The position numbers were made by a program, and so were the translations under genes. Positions 55,588 to 63,594 of a DNA stretch of 64,000 nt are shown here, one piece after another. The stretch covers positions 388,342 to 452,341 of the forward strand of contig NZ_LBHV01000005.1 of assembly GCF_001005825.1 (NCBI RefSeq), written 5' to 3'. A model generated the notes under the pieces. The model had not been told where the DNA came from and did no database searches. It worked only from the letters and a program-made list of their open reading frames with translations. Each line of letters opens with the position of its first letter. The first letter of the stretch is position 1. The DNA comes from Rhizobium sp. LC145. Its GTDB lineage: Bacteria; Pseudomonadota; Alphaproteobacteria; Rhizobiales; Rhizobiaceae.

Positions 55588-56531
55588 CCCCATGGTGCCA
55601 GAACGATCTTTCCCACGGTGGCGCGGCTTTCGAGCGCACCATGGGCTTGCGCCGCCTCGGCGAGAGAAAATCGCGCGCCTGAGATCACCTTGAGTTCGCC
55701 GCAATGCGCCCGATCGAAAAGCTCGGCCAGATCGCTCCATAATGTCTCGCCGATCAGCGGCAGCAGGGAAAATCCTTGCAGGGACTGGTTCGCTTCCAGC
55801 ATCCGGCTGATATCCGCCGGCTCCAGGCCGAAACGCCCCATCGCAGCCAGCACCAACCGACCGCCGGGCTTCAGGGCATCGATAAGGTCCCGCGTCAGCT
55901 CACCACCGGCCAGATCGAAGACGATATCGGCTTCGATACCGCTCATCTCATACCCGATGGCCCGATCCACGCCGAGCGAAAGCGCGAGCGCTCGCTTTTG
56001 CTGGCTTCCGGCTGCCGCGATGACCTTGGCCGCTCCGGCCTGCTTCAGGAGCTGGACAAGCAGCGAGCCGACGCCTCCACCCGCCGCCGTGACGAGCACG
56101 GTCTTTCCAGCGGGCGGATTCTGCCGCACGAGATGCAGCGCCGTTAGTCCCTGCACCATCAATGCAACTGCCGTCTCGAAGGAGAGCCCTTCCGGCAGTC
56201 GCGCAAGCGAGCCGGCATCGGCGATGATATATTCCGCATAGCCGCCCGAGCCCCGCCCAATCGCAAAGAGCGGCACCGCGACGCGCGCGCCGATGAGAGG
56301 TTCGGCTCCCTCGCCCGCTGCCTCGACGACACCGGCGACCTCGACACCTGACACCATGGGCAGCGAGGGCGTCACCGCATAGCGGTCGGCCCGCATCAGC
56401 ACCTCGAAGAAATTCACGCCCGCCGCCATCACCCGGATCAGCACTTCGCCGCGTGCGGGCGCGGGCTTCGGCACTTCGATGACTTCGAGAACTTCGGGAG
56501 AACCGAAACGGGAGAACTGGACGACCTTCAT
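55584..56531 (-). CDS. zinc-independent NADPH:quinone reductase / MDR-family oxidoreductase
   Basis: A 315-residue quinone-oxidoreductase-like (MDR superfamily) protein. MKVVQFSRFGSPEVLEVIEVPKPAPARGEVLIRVMAAGVNFFE is the family N-terminus. The NADPH-binding motif is VTAAGGGVGSLLVQLLKQAGA. There are no zinc ligands. It reduces quinones or enones. Divergent from an HxlR-type regulator (96-bp gap), a pairing typical of quinone/aldehyde-inducible genes. ATG 56531. Confidence 0.92.
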   Translation of the reverse strand: MKVVQFSRFGSPEVLEVIEVPKPAPARGEVLIRVMAAGVNFFEVLMRADRYAVTPSLPMVSGVEVAGVVEAAGEGAEPLIGARVAVPLFAIGRGSGGYAEYIIADAGSLARLPEGLSFETAVALMVQGLTALHLVRQNPPAGKTVLVTAAGGGVGSLLVQLLKQAGAAKVIAAAGSQQKRALALSLGVDRAIGYEMSGIEADIVFDLAGGELTRDLIDALKPGGRLVLAAMGRFGLEPADISRMLEANQSLQGFSLLPLIGETLWSDLAELFDRAHCGELKVISGARFSLAEAAQAHGALESRATVGKIVLAPWG

Positions 56532-56627
56532 CGGAAACCTCATCTATGGAAAGACGAGGGCGGCTTAGCAGCGCGCGGGGCCGCCGGGATACACACTCTT
56601 TTGCGCCCTACCCACCAGGAGGTGACC

Positions 56628-57017
56628 ATGGCAGCCCTTTTGAAGAACCTGCCGAAACTGCCCATCGAGCGGGCATTGAAGGTGATTTCCGGCCGCTGGA
56701 AACCGGTCATCCTCTATCACGCCTTTTCCGGACCCAAGCGCCTCTCCGAGCTCCAGCGCATGGTGCCCGGCATCACCCAGAAAGTGCTGATCCAGCAGTT
56801 ACGGGAAATGGAGGAGCATGGGCTCATCCGTCGCGAAGTCTTCGCGGAAGTGCCGGCGCGTGTTGAATACAGCGCCACGGAACTCGGTCTCGGCCTGGAA
56901 CCCATTCTCTACGCGCTCTGCCAATGGGGCCAGCACCATGCGGAAGCGCGCGGCGAAAGCGGCGCGCTTCTCGATTGCATCGTCAGGCCGCGTGAGGCCA
57001 AGGCCGCCGCGGCCTGA
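56628..57017 (+). CDS. HxlR family transcriptional regulator
   Basis: A 129-residue winged-helix regulator of the HxlR/YodB family. The core is PIERALKVISGRWKPVILYHAFSGPKRLSELQRMVPGITQKVLIQQLREMEEHGLIRREVFAEVPARVEYSATELG. YodB and QorR sense quinones or diamide via an N-terminal Cys; this protein has none there, but has Cys residues in its C-terminal helix region (ALCQWG, LLDCIV). Probably regulates the divergent quinone reductase. Shine-Dalgarno AGGAGG just before the ATG. Confidence 0.92.
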   Translation: MAALLKNLPKLPIERALKVISGRWKPVILYHAFSGPKRLSELQRMVPGITQKVLIQQLREMEEHGLIRREVFAEVPARVEYSATELGLGLEPILYALCQWGQHHAEARGESGALLDCIVRPREAKAAAA

Positions 57018-57029
57018 ACTCGGCCCCGA

Positions 57030-58742
57030 TCAGCCCTTGCGCTCTTCAAGCACGCGGTTCGCGGCCGACACGATCGCCTCCAGCGAAGCCGCCACGATAT
57101 TCGTGTTGATGCCGGCGCCGAACAGCTTGCCTCCCGGATGTTCCATCTCCACATAGGCGATGGCCGAGGCGTTCGAGCCGTGCTGCAGCGAATGCTCGGA
57201 GTAATCGGCAACCGAGAGGTCGATTCCCAGATAGGTCGAGAGCGCGTTGATGAAGCCGTCGATCGGCCCTGTTCCCTTGCCCTCGATCCGCTTCGTCTCA
57301 CCACGATCGGTGATCTCGGCCGCCACGATGCGCACGCCCTTCTGGTCCGAGCCGGCCGGATAGGTATGGTGGTCGATGAATTTCAGCCGCGCGCCGGGCT
57401 GTTCCACGTAACGCTCCATGAAGCTCTCATGGATGCGCTTCGAGGGAAGCTCCTTGCCCTCTTCGTCGGTGATGCGTTGAATGTCTTCGCGGAATTCCAC
57501 CTGCAGGTTGCGCGGCAGGTTGATGCCGTAATCGGCCTGCAGGATATAGGCGATGCCGCCCTTGCCCGACTGCGAGTTGATGCGGATGATCGCCTCGTAG
57601 GAACGACCGACGTCCTGCGGGTCGATCGGCAGGTAAGGCACTTCCCACACCGGATGGTTGGCGACCTTGATCGCCTTCATGCCCTTGTTGATCGCATCCT
57701 GATGCGAGCCCGAGAAGGCGGTATAGACCAGCTCTCCCACGTAAGGATGGCGTTCCGGGATGACCATTTCGTTGGAATATTCGTAGACCGCCTTGATGCG
57801 CTCGATATCGGAGCAATCCAGCTCCGGATCGACGCCCTGCGTGTACATGTTGAGAGCCAGCGTCACCACATCCACATTGCCGGTGCGCTCGCCATTGCCG
57901 AAGAGCGTTCCCTCCACACGGTCGGCGCCCGCCATCAGGCCGAGTTCGGTCGCGGCGATCCCCGTGCCCCGGTCGTTATGCGGATGCAGCGAGATGATGA
58001 TGTTTTCGCGATTGTCGATCTGGCGGCACATCCACTCGATCTGGTCGGCATAAATGTTCGGCGTTGCCATCTCGACGGTAGACGGCAGGTTGATGATGAA
58101 CTTGTTGTCGGCGGTCGGCTTCACCACGTCGATCACGGCATTGCAGATATCCAAGGCCACGTCGAGTTCAGTGCCGGTGAAGCTTTCCGGCGAATACTGG
58201 AAGCGGTAACCGCCGCCCGCCTTCGCCGCCATATCGGTGATCATCTTCGCGGCATCGACTGCGATCTGCTTGATGCCGTTGACGTCCTTGGCGAACACCA
58301 CGCGGCGCTGCAATTCGCTGGTGGAATTATAGAAATGGATGATCGGCTTGTGGGCGCCTTCCAAGGATTCGAAGGTGCGGGTAATCAGCTCCGGCCGGCA
58401 CTGCACCAGCACCTGCATGGAGACATCCTCCGGCACGCCGCCTTCCTCCACGCACCAGCGGGCGAAGTCGAAGTCGGTCTGCGAGGCCGACGGGAAACCG
58501 ATTTCGATTTCCTTGAAGCCCATGTCGAGCAGCAGCTTGAACATGCGCGCCTTGCGGTCGTGCCCCATCGGGTTGACCAGCGATTGGTTGCCGTCGCGCA
58601 AGTCCACCGAACACCAGATCGGCGCCTTGGTGATGGTCTTCAAAGGCCAGGTGCGGTCCGCAATGTCGATCTGCGGATAGGGCCGGTATTTCATCGCGGC
58701 CTGCGGCATGCCGCGCTTGGGGGAATAGGTCTTGGCGTCCAT
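57030..58742 (-). CDS. leuA: 2-isopropylmalate synthase
   Basis: A 570-residue enzyme of the long LeuA type that condenses acetyl-CoA with 2-oxoisovalerate, the first committed step of leucine synthesis. Seen are WCSVDLRDGNQSLVNPMG (metal-binding/active-site motif), LHPHNDRGTGIAATELG, and VEGTLFGNGERTGNVDVVTLALN. Then GSHQDAINKG and a C-terminal regulatory domain (residues about 440-570) that binds leucine for feedback inhibition. Upstream lies a Leu-rich leader peptide with a stem array, so transcription attenuation by leucine supply is likely. Confidence 0.97.
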   Translation of the reverse strand: MDAKTYSPKRGMPQAAMKYRPYPQIDIADRTWPLKTITKAPIWCSVDLRDGNQSLVNPMGHDRKARMFKLLLDMGFKEIEIGFPSASQTDFDFARWCVEEGGVPEDVSMQVLVQCRPELITRTFESLEGAHKPIIHFYNSTSELQRRVVFAKDVNGIKQIAVDAAKMITDMAAKAGGGYRFQYSPESFTGTELDVALDICNAVIDVVKPTADNKFIINLPSTVEMATPNIYADQIEWMCRQIDNRENIIISLHPHNDRGTGIAATELGLMAGADRVEGTLFGNGERTGNVDVVTLALNMYTQGVDPELDCSDIERIKAVYEYSNEMVIPERHPYVGELVYTAFSGSHQDAINKGMKAIKVANHPVWEVPYLPIDPQDVGRSYEAIIRINSQSGKGGIAYILQADYGINLPRNLQVEFREDIQRITDEEGKELPSKRIHESFMERYVEQPGARLKFIDHHTYPAGSDQKGVRIVAAEITDRGETKRIEGKGTGPIDGFINALSTYLGIDLSVADYSEHSLQHGSNASAIAYVEMEHPGGKLFGAGINTNIVAASLEAIVSAANRVLEERKG

Positions 58743-58798
58743 TGTCTTCGTCTCTCTTCACGCATCGTGCCATCCAGGGGATCGGCATGATCGATGCG

Positions 58799-58915
58799 GA
58801 CCTTACGCGGTCTTTTCTCTATCGGTCTTGAATGTTCGTGAGAGGAGCACTTACGCCGGCAGGGCTTTCGGCCGCCGGGCGCTCCTCAACGGACCCGGCA
58901 ACCGCGCGTAAGGTC
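58799..58915 (-). promoter_or_regulatory. leuA attenuator: mutually exclusive stems
   Basis: In the minus-strand RNA four pairing blocks can be seen. GCCGGG (58899-58894) pairs with CCCGGC (58879-58874), which can instead pair with GCCGGC (58860-58855); GAGGAGC (58887-58881) and GCTCCTC (58848-58842) extend the second stem. In addition an 11-nt perfect inverted repeat, GACCTTACGCG at 58915-58905 and CGCGTAAGGTC at 58809-58799, links the last Leu codon of the leader to the region just before leuA. No U-rich tail follows, so it may not be a simple intrinsic terminator. Confidence 0.65.
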
Positions 58916-59011
58916 GAGGCTAAGAAGCGAGGAAAGCGCAAGAACCGGCGCCCCGGCCGCGGTGCGGCAGGTCGGCTGACGGTCGGACATGATTGCGCCT
59001 GTCATGGTCAT
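58886..59011 (-). CDS. leuL: leuA leader peptide (Leu-rich)
   Basis: A 41-codon ORF starting at ATG 59011, with further in-frame ATGs at 59005 and 58990, ending at TGA 58888-58886. Codons 23-34 encode VLALSSLLSLDL, six Leu in twelve. This is the hallmark of an attenuation leader for a leucine operon. The predicted transcription start coincides with the first ATG, so it may be translated from a leaderless mRNA, as established for the trpL leader of Sinorhizobium meliloti. Symbol used by analogy; homology unknown to me. Confidence 0.8.
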   Translation of the reverse strand: MTMTGAIMSDRQPTCRTAAGAPVLALSSLLSLDLTRGCRVR

Positions 59012-59018
59012 GGCGGGA

Positions 59019-59048
59019 TGTATAGCTGCAGACGACAGGGGTTGGCAA
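59019..59048 (-). promoter_or_regulatory. predicted promoter of leuL-leuA
   Basis: TTGCCA (59048-59043) and TATACA (59024-59019), spacer 18 bp, in the contexts CTTGCC and CTATAC, match the rhizobial CTTGAC/CTATAT consensus well. The seven bases after the -10 end exactly at the A of the leader ATG (59011). The -35 begins 5 bp after the brnA stop. Confidence 0.75.
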
Positions 59049-59053
59049 GTGGG

Positions 59054-59290
59054 CTATTTGCCTTGACGGCCGGCTTCGAGCCGCTCGGCGATCCACATTT
59101 TCACCAGCGCCTGTCTGGTAACTCCGAGGCGTTGCGCCTCCTGGTCGAGCCCGTTCACCACCCAGGTCGGAAAATCGATATTGACCCGCTTGGGTTCGAG
59201 ATTCGGACGAAACCCCTTGGAGACATCGAAATATTCAAGGACGTCTTCTTCGCCCTTGTCGAAGATTTCATCGAGCTTGCTGGCTTTCAT
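59054..59290 (-). CDS. brnA: BrnA-type antitoxin
   Basis: A 78-residue antitoxin. DEIFDKGEEDVLEYFDVSKGFRPN followed by the ribbon-helix-helix PKRVNIDFPTWVVNGLDQEAQRLGVTRQALVKMWIAERLE matches the BrnA family. In Brucella BrnA dimers bind two BrnT toxins and repress the operon. Its ATG lies inside the 3' end of the toxin gene (23-bp overlap), the normal toxin-first BrnTA order. Confidence 0.93.
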   Translation of the reverse strand: MKASKLDEIFDKGEEDVLEYFDVSKGFRPNLEPKRVNIDFPTWVVNGLDQEAQRLGVTRQALVKMWIAERLEAGRQGK

Positions 59291-59540
59291 AGACCTCTAC
59301 CTCGAGCATGCGTGATCGCCGAACCGAAATAATTCTGATTCCTTGGCCGCGAGAAACGCAGATGGCGGACCAAAACTTGTTGTCGATCTTTCCTATCGCC
59401 ATGAAACGCGGCTCCTCTGCGTCGCGAGCTGGCATGACAAATAATTTCTCATCCGCCCACAACGCCTGCGCTTCCACGAAATCAATGCCGTGTTTGTCCT
59501 TGTTGGTAGCGCTCTTGGCCGGATCGAATTCGAATAGCAT
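59268..59540 (-). CDS. brnT: BrnT-type toxin (RelE-fold ribonuclease)
   Basis: A 90-residue toxin: LFEFDPAKSATNKDKHGIDFVEAQALWAD, RFMAIGKIDNKFWSAICVSRGQGIRIISVRRSR and the C-terminal E-x-x-x-Y-E segment are hallmarks of BrnT (DUF497). BrnT cleaves mRNA and inhibits translation. The ATG at 59540 (MLFEFDP) begins the family N-terminus; the reading frame stays open far upstream only because it overlaps the benE gene on the same strand. Confidence 0.95.
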   Translation of the reverse strand: MLFEFDPAKSATNKDKHGIDFVEAQALWADEKLFVMPARDAEEPRFMAIGKIDNKFWSAICVSRGQGIRIISVRRSRMLEVEVYESQQAR

Positions 59541-59578
59541 CGCTAATATAGGATAAAAACTATACCATTTCCAATCAT

Positions 59579-60757
59579 TCAAGCATGTCTGACCAGGCGC
59601 TGCAACGCCATCACCACTCCGCCCGCGACAAGCCCCCAGAAGGCGCCGGAAATGCCCGCGAAGGAAGTTCCCGACGCCGTCACCAGGAAGGTGATCGCCG
59701 CCGCCTCGCGCGTGTGCGGTTCGCGATAGGCGGCGAAGGCGGAATTCGAGAATGCCGCGATCAGCGCAAGCCCCGCAACCGCCTGCAGCAGGATAGGCGG
59801 CGACAGCGAGACGAAAGCGATAAGCCCACCCGCCATCAGCCCGAACACGATATACCCGAAGCCGGCGATCACGGCCGCCCAATAGCGCCGCGCCGGATCG
59901 GGATGGGCGTCCTCCCCGGCGCACATTGCCGCCGTGATCGCCGCCATGTTGACCGGCACGCCGCCGAAAATACCGCAGATGATCGAGAAGATACCCGTTC
60001 CGGCAAACAGCGGACCGGGTGCGGGCTGGTAGTGGTGCACCTTCAGGACCGCGATGCCCGGAATGTTCTGCGAGGCCATGGTGACGATGAAGAGCGGCAC
60101 GGCGACCGAAATAAAGCCGTGCCAGGTGAAGGTGGGCGTCACTGCGATGAGTTCCGGATGGATCGCCGCCCCCACCTGGGCCAGCGCATCCTCCGGCAGG
60201 TCCACGCCGAAGAGAAGCACGAGCACGAAAGCCCCGAGTGCCGCCGGCACGGCCCAGAGCCGCTTCCATGCGGAAACGACCATCCAGGTGAGAACGATCG
60301 GCAGGCCGAGCGCCGCGTTAAAAGCAACCGCCTTCACCGGCGCGAGGCAGAGGCCAAGCAGGATGCCGGCGAGCATCGCATTGGCAAGCGGCGCGGGAAT
60401 GAGCTGAATCGCCCGCCCGAGCGGCCGAAACAGGCCGGAAAGCGCGATGAGCACACCGCAAAGCACGAAAGCGCCGACAGCCGCCGGAAAGCCGCCCTGG
60501 ATTGCCCCGATACCCGAAAGCAGGGCCGCCCCGGGCGTCGACCAGGCGATGCTGATCGGCATGCGGTGCCAGAACGAGAAGCCGATCGCCAGAACGCCCA
60601 TGGCGACCGAAAGCGCCAGCAACGCCGAGGCGATTTCACCCGGCGTCGCCCCCATGGCGGAAAGCCCCTGCATGATGACGGCAAACGAACTGATGAAGCC
60701 GACGAAAGCGGTCAAAAGCCCCATCATCAGGGCCGGAACGGAAAAATCTTTGAGCAT
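59579..60757 (-). CDS. benE: benzoate/H+ symporter family transporter BenE
   Basis: A 392-residue membrane protein with about twelve helices, of the BenE/YdcO family. The segment MPISIAWSTPGAALLSG near residue 65 is typical, as are GIFSIICGIFGGVPVNMAAITAAMCAGEDAHPD and GLFRPLGRAIQLIPAPLANAMLAGILLGL. In Acinetobacter BenE imports benzoate; the substrate here is inferred. No benzoate catabolic genes are in the window, so the name describes the family only. It lies upstream of brnT on the same strand (38-bp gap). Confidence 0.92.
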   Translation of the reverse strand: MLKDFSVPALMMGLLTAFVGFISSFAVIMQGLSAMGATPGEIASALLALSVAMGVLAIGFSFWHRMPISIAWSTPGAALLSGIGAIQGGFPAAVGAFVLCGVLIALSGLFRPLGRAIQLIPAPLANAMLAGILLGLCLAPVKAVAFNAALGLPIVLTWMVVSAWKRLWAVPAALGAFVLVLLFGVDLPEDALAQVGAAIHPELIAVTPTFTWHGFISVAVPLFIVTMASQNIPGIAVLKVHHYQPAPGPLFAGTGIFSIICGIFGGVPVNMAAITAAMCAGEDAHPDPARRYWAAVIAGFGYIVFGLMAGGLIAFVSLSPPILLQAVAGLALIAAFSNSAFAAYREPHTREAAAITFLVTASGTSFAGISGAFWGLVAGGVVMALQRLVRHA

Positions 60758-60873
60758 GCGGCGGGACTCGGGGACGGTGCGAAAACCGCATGGAGCCTCA
60801 GCCCACCGGCAAACACAAGCCGGGTTCGGACGAAAAGCGTACGGGTCTCGGTTCAGTGGCCGTTTGGCTTACC

Positions 60874-61926
60874 TCAGCTCGTGACCCGTCCCAGCCAGCG
60901 GTGCCAGTTTTCCTCGCTGCCGTTGAAGACGTTGAGATCGATCTTGCCGTCCACGCCGTGCGAAAGGCCGGACCCGGAATACTGCCAGAACAGCCACTTG
61001 CGGCCCGGATAGACCTTAGAGGGATGCTGGGCGACCGCGCGCAGCCAGAAGGGATAGTTGGTGAATGCGCCCTGCAGGTTGTCCTTGTAGAAATCCGGCG
61101 CGGTGTAGATGACCGGACGCTTGCCGTAATGCTTCTCCAGCATGTCCATGAAGACCTGCATCTTTTCCAGAACCCGCTCGCGGGACGGACGCCTCTTGCA
61201 GCTCGAGTCGCCGTTCCACTCCACGTCGATGACGGGCGGCAGCGCGTCCGGATCCCGCGGAACGTTGCGGATGAACCATTCGGCCTGCTCGCTGGCCACA
61301 CGGCACCAGTAGAAGAAGTGATAGGCACCGCGCTTGAGGCCGGCCTCCTTGGCCCGCCGCCAGTTCGTCTTGAACATCGGGTCGAGGTGGTCGCCGCCAT
61401 CGGTCGCCTTGATATAGGCGAAGTTGGCGCCCTGTGTCCGGAGCTTCACCCAATCGATCTCACCCTGCCAGCGCGAGACATCGACGCCGTGCACGGCATA
61501 GTCCTTCGGCGTGACGCGGCCGAAATTGATCGGCTTGGCGTCACGGAAGCGATGACGGTAGACCTGCGCGCGGCTGCGCGGCCCGCGCTCGGCCGTCGGA
61601 TTTTCAGGCGCCAGGAATGCGACCGGCCTTTCGATCGGCACCGGCATGCCGACCGTGGTCGGCATCGGCGCGAAGGCCTGCGGCTCGGGGATCGGTCCGG
61701 CAAGTGCTGCAACTTCCTGCGCCGGCGGGCTCACCGGTGCGGGCGGGCTTGCGATCGCCATCCTCTCCCCCACGTCGGCAACAGGAACAGGCGCGACGGG
61801 CGTCGTGGAATTGGTCACTTCCCGCGACGGCAGACCGACCATCAGGCTTTCCGGGCCGGAACTGGAGGAGCAGCCCGAAAGGGTCAGGCAAGCGAGAAGA
61901 AGTGCTGGCACAGCCGATGAACGCAT
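60874..61926 (-). CDS. GH25-family lipoprotein (lysozyme-like muramidase)
   Basis: A 350-residue predicted lipoprotein. ATG 61926 begins MRSSAVPALLLACLTLSGC, with a lipobox LSGC. A Pro/Ala-rich linker (about 20-105) precedes a glycosyl hydrolase 25 domain (about 135-345). GVDVSRWQGEIDWVKLRTQGANFAYIKATDGGDHLDP is the family start, and PPVIDVEWNGDS carries the catalytic DxE. The end reads WLFWQYSGSGLSHGVDGKIDLNVFNGSEENW. It should hydrolyse the glycan strands of peptidoglycan in the periplasm. Confidence 0.94.
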   Translation of the reverse strand: MRSSAVPALLLACLTLSGCSSSSGPESLMVGLPSREVTNSTTPVAPVPVADVGERMAIASPPAPVSPPAQEVAALAGPIPEPQAFAPMPTTVGMPVPIERPVAFLAPENPTAERGPRSRAQVYRHRFRDAKPINFGRVTPKDYAVHGVDVSRWQGEIDWVKLRTQGANFAYIKATDGGDHLDPMFKTNWRRAKEAGLKRGAYHFFYWCRVASEQAEWFIRNVPRDPDALPPVIDVEWNGDSSCKRRPSRERVLEKMQVFMDMLEKHYGKRPVIYTAPDFYKDNLQGAFTNYPFWLRAVAQHPSKVYPGRKWLFWQYSGSGLSHGVDGKIDLNVFNGSEENWHRWLGRVTS

Positions 61927-62133
61927 GAGACCCCGTACGCAAGACAAACCGAGTTATGGAACCCCGAGTCGTCGGGGACCGCCATGAGGAATTGCTAACG
62001 GGAAATTACCAAGAAATGCTGAATCCAATCTTTACGTTCGAAAATGATGCGCCGTCACCGCAATGAAACAGTCGCAGCGGCGGCCGGGCAAACGTCGAGA
62101 CGAGATCATTTTTCGAGAAAGACAAGAATCGAA

Positions 62134-62160
62134 AACGCCGCCGGGTTTTCCGGCGGCGTT
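62134..62160 (-). terminator. Rho-independent terminator of the ClpP-type gene
   Basis: An 11-bp GC-rich stem (62134-62144 with 62150-62160, 5-base loop). In the minus-strand direction it is followed by a short T run (TTTTC). It lies 24 bp beyond the ClpP-type stop. Confidence 0.8.
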
Positions 62161-62183
62161 TCTCATGGAGGCTTAGAATAAGC

Positions 62184-62798
62184 TCAGATTTCCGCCTGCG
62201 ATTTCACGATCCGCGAAACCAGGCCGTATTCCTTGGCCTCTTCGGCCGAGAGCCAGTAGTCGCGATCGGTGTCCTTGGTGATCTTCTCGATCGGCTGGCC
62301 GGTAGCTTCCGCGAAGATCCGGTTCAGCCGCTCGTTCATCTTGATGATCTCGCGGGCCTGGATCTCGATGTCGGACGCCATGCCGCGCGTGCCGCCGGAG
62401 GGTTGGTGCAAGAGGAAGCGCGTGTTCGGCAGGGCGATGCGGCGCTCCTTGGGAGCTGCGACATAGATCAGCGCACCGGCGGAAGCGACCCAGCCCGTGC
62501 CGATCATCCACACCTTCGGCTTGATGAACTTCACCATGTCGTGGACCGAATCGCCCGATTCCACGTGCCCGCCCGGCGAGTTCACATAGATTCGGATGTC
62601 GTCGTCGCTGGCGGCGGCAAGCGCCACCAGTTGCGTATTGACCTTCTGCGCCAGTTCCTGCGTGATCGGGCCATAGATGAAGATCGAACGCGACTTGAAA
62701 AGGTTCGCCTCCGTTTCCTTGCCGAGCGGCAGTTCCTTCGTCTTGTCGTCTTCGTTCTCGTCGTTCATCACGGTCAGCGTCTCCTGCATGGAAATCAT
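62184..62798 (-). CDS. ClpP-family serine protease, divergent paralog
   Basis: A 204-residue ClpP-fold protease. The triad is present: Ser106 in GWVASAG, His131 in [10 protein letters not shown] and Asp180 in TDRDYWLS, with spacings of 25 and 49 as in E. coli ClpP. It differs from canonical ClpP in the active-site loop ([15 protein letters not shown] where ClpP has GQAASMG). It also has an acidic N-terminal extension ([18 protein letters not shown]). Rhizobia carry several ClpP paralogs; this type is conserved but not tied to a known Clp ATPase. In-frame ATGs at 62789 and 62768 are alternative starts. Confidence 0.93.
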   Translation of the reverse strand: MISMQETLTVMNDENEDDKTKELPLGKETEANLFKSRSIFIYGPITQELAQKVNTQLVALAAASDDDIRIYVNSPGGHVESGDSVHDMVKFIKPKVWMIGTGWVASAGALIYVAAPKERRIALPNTRFLLHQPSGGTRGMASDIEIQAREIIKMNERLNRIFAEATGQPIEKITKDTDRDYWLSAEEAKEYGLVSRIVKSQAEI

Positions 62799-63054
62799 GT
62801 ACGGGACATAATGCCTTCTCAGCCGTAAAACAATGGAGCGCGATAGCCAAGCCCGCAGCTTCCTTAGAGTAAGGTGAATGACGCGGTGGCCGGACCCCGC
62901 GCCGCCGAATCTCTCATTGCCGGAATGCGGAATTCGGCGGCAATGCCACCAGCGTTTGAGGCGGGCAATGACATCGATTTTGCGCAATTGCGGTCATCGC
63001 GTGATTGGGGCAGGATGCCGTCGTTGACGATTGGGCAGGATCGAACCTACGCTC

Positions 63055-63456
63055 ATGCTGACGGGCTCATGTCATTGCGGCAAAACAGGCTGGACGCTCA
63101 AAGGTGATCCCGGCTCGATCACCGCGTGCAACTGCACGCTCTGCCGGCGCTACGGCGCTCTGTGGGCCTATGATTACGAAGGAGAACGTATCGCGATCAG
63201 AGGCGAGACCGCCTCCTACACCCGCGCCGGCAGGGACAAATCCTCTCTCGAGATACTGTTCTGCCCAACCTGCGCCTGTGTATTGAGCTGGCGCGGTTTG
63301 CGGCTTCAAGCGGATGGCCGCCGCCGCATGGCTGTAAACCTGCGGCTTGCACCGCCAGACCTCGTTCAGGATCTGCCCATCGATCATTTCGACGGCTTGG
63401 ACAGTTTCGACGACCTTCCTTCCAAAGGGCGCTGCGTGCGCGATCTTTGGTTTTAA
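63055..63456 (+). CDS. GFA family (glutathione-dependent formaldehyde-activating enzyme-like) protein
   Basis: A 133-residue zinc-binding protein of the GFA/CENP-V fold. The motifs LTGSCHCGKTGW (CHC), ITACNCTLCRRYGALWAY (CxxC) and LFCPTCACVLSW (CxxCAC) provide the metal-binding cysteines. Family members have been linked to glutathione-formaldehyde adducts, but most are uncharacterised. ATG 63055 is preceded by no strong Shine-Dalgarno. A near-repeat of GATTGGG(G)CAGGAT lies upstream at 63003-63016 and 63029-63041. Confidence 0.88.
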   Translation: MLTGSCHCGKTGWTLKGDPGSITACNCTLCRRYGALWAYDYEGERIAIRGETASYTRAGRDKSSLEILFCPTCACVLSWRGLRLQADGRRRMAVNLRLAPPDLVQDLPIDHFDGLDSFDDLPSKGRCVRDLWF

Positions 63457-63594
63457 CAGCGCGCTACCTGTCCGCGTTGGGCCGAAGTGCTTTGGTGCTG
63501 CGCAAGCTTACCAAAATGTAAGGGAGCCCAGCTTTGAAATGCCGGAATTGCCGCCTACCTCCTTGACCATGGCAACGCCCTCAAGGAGGCAACA

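Noticed and set aside
57138..58790. 550-codon plus-strand ORF
   Set aside because: Antisense to leuA and Arg/His/Val/Asp-rich; no domain.
59585..61012. 475-codon plus-strand ORF rich in Arg/His/Asp
   Set aside because: Antisense to benE and the GH25 gene; typical shadow composition.
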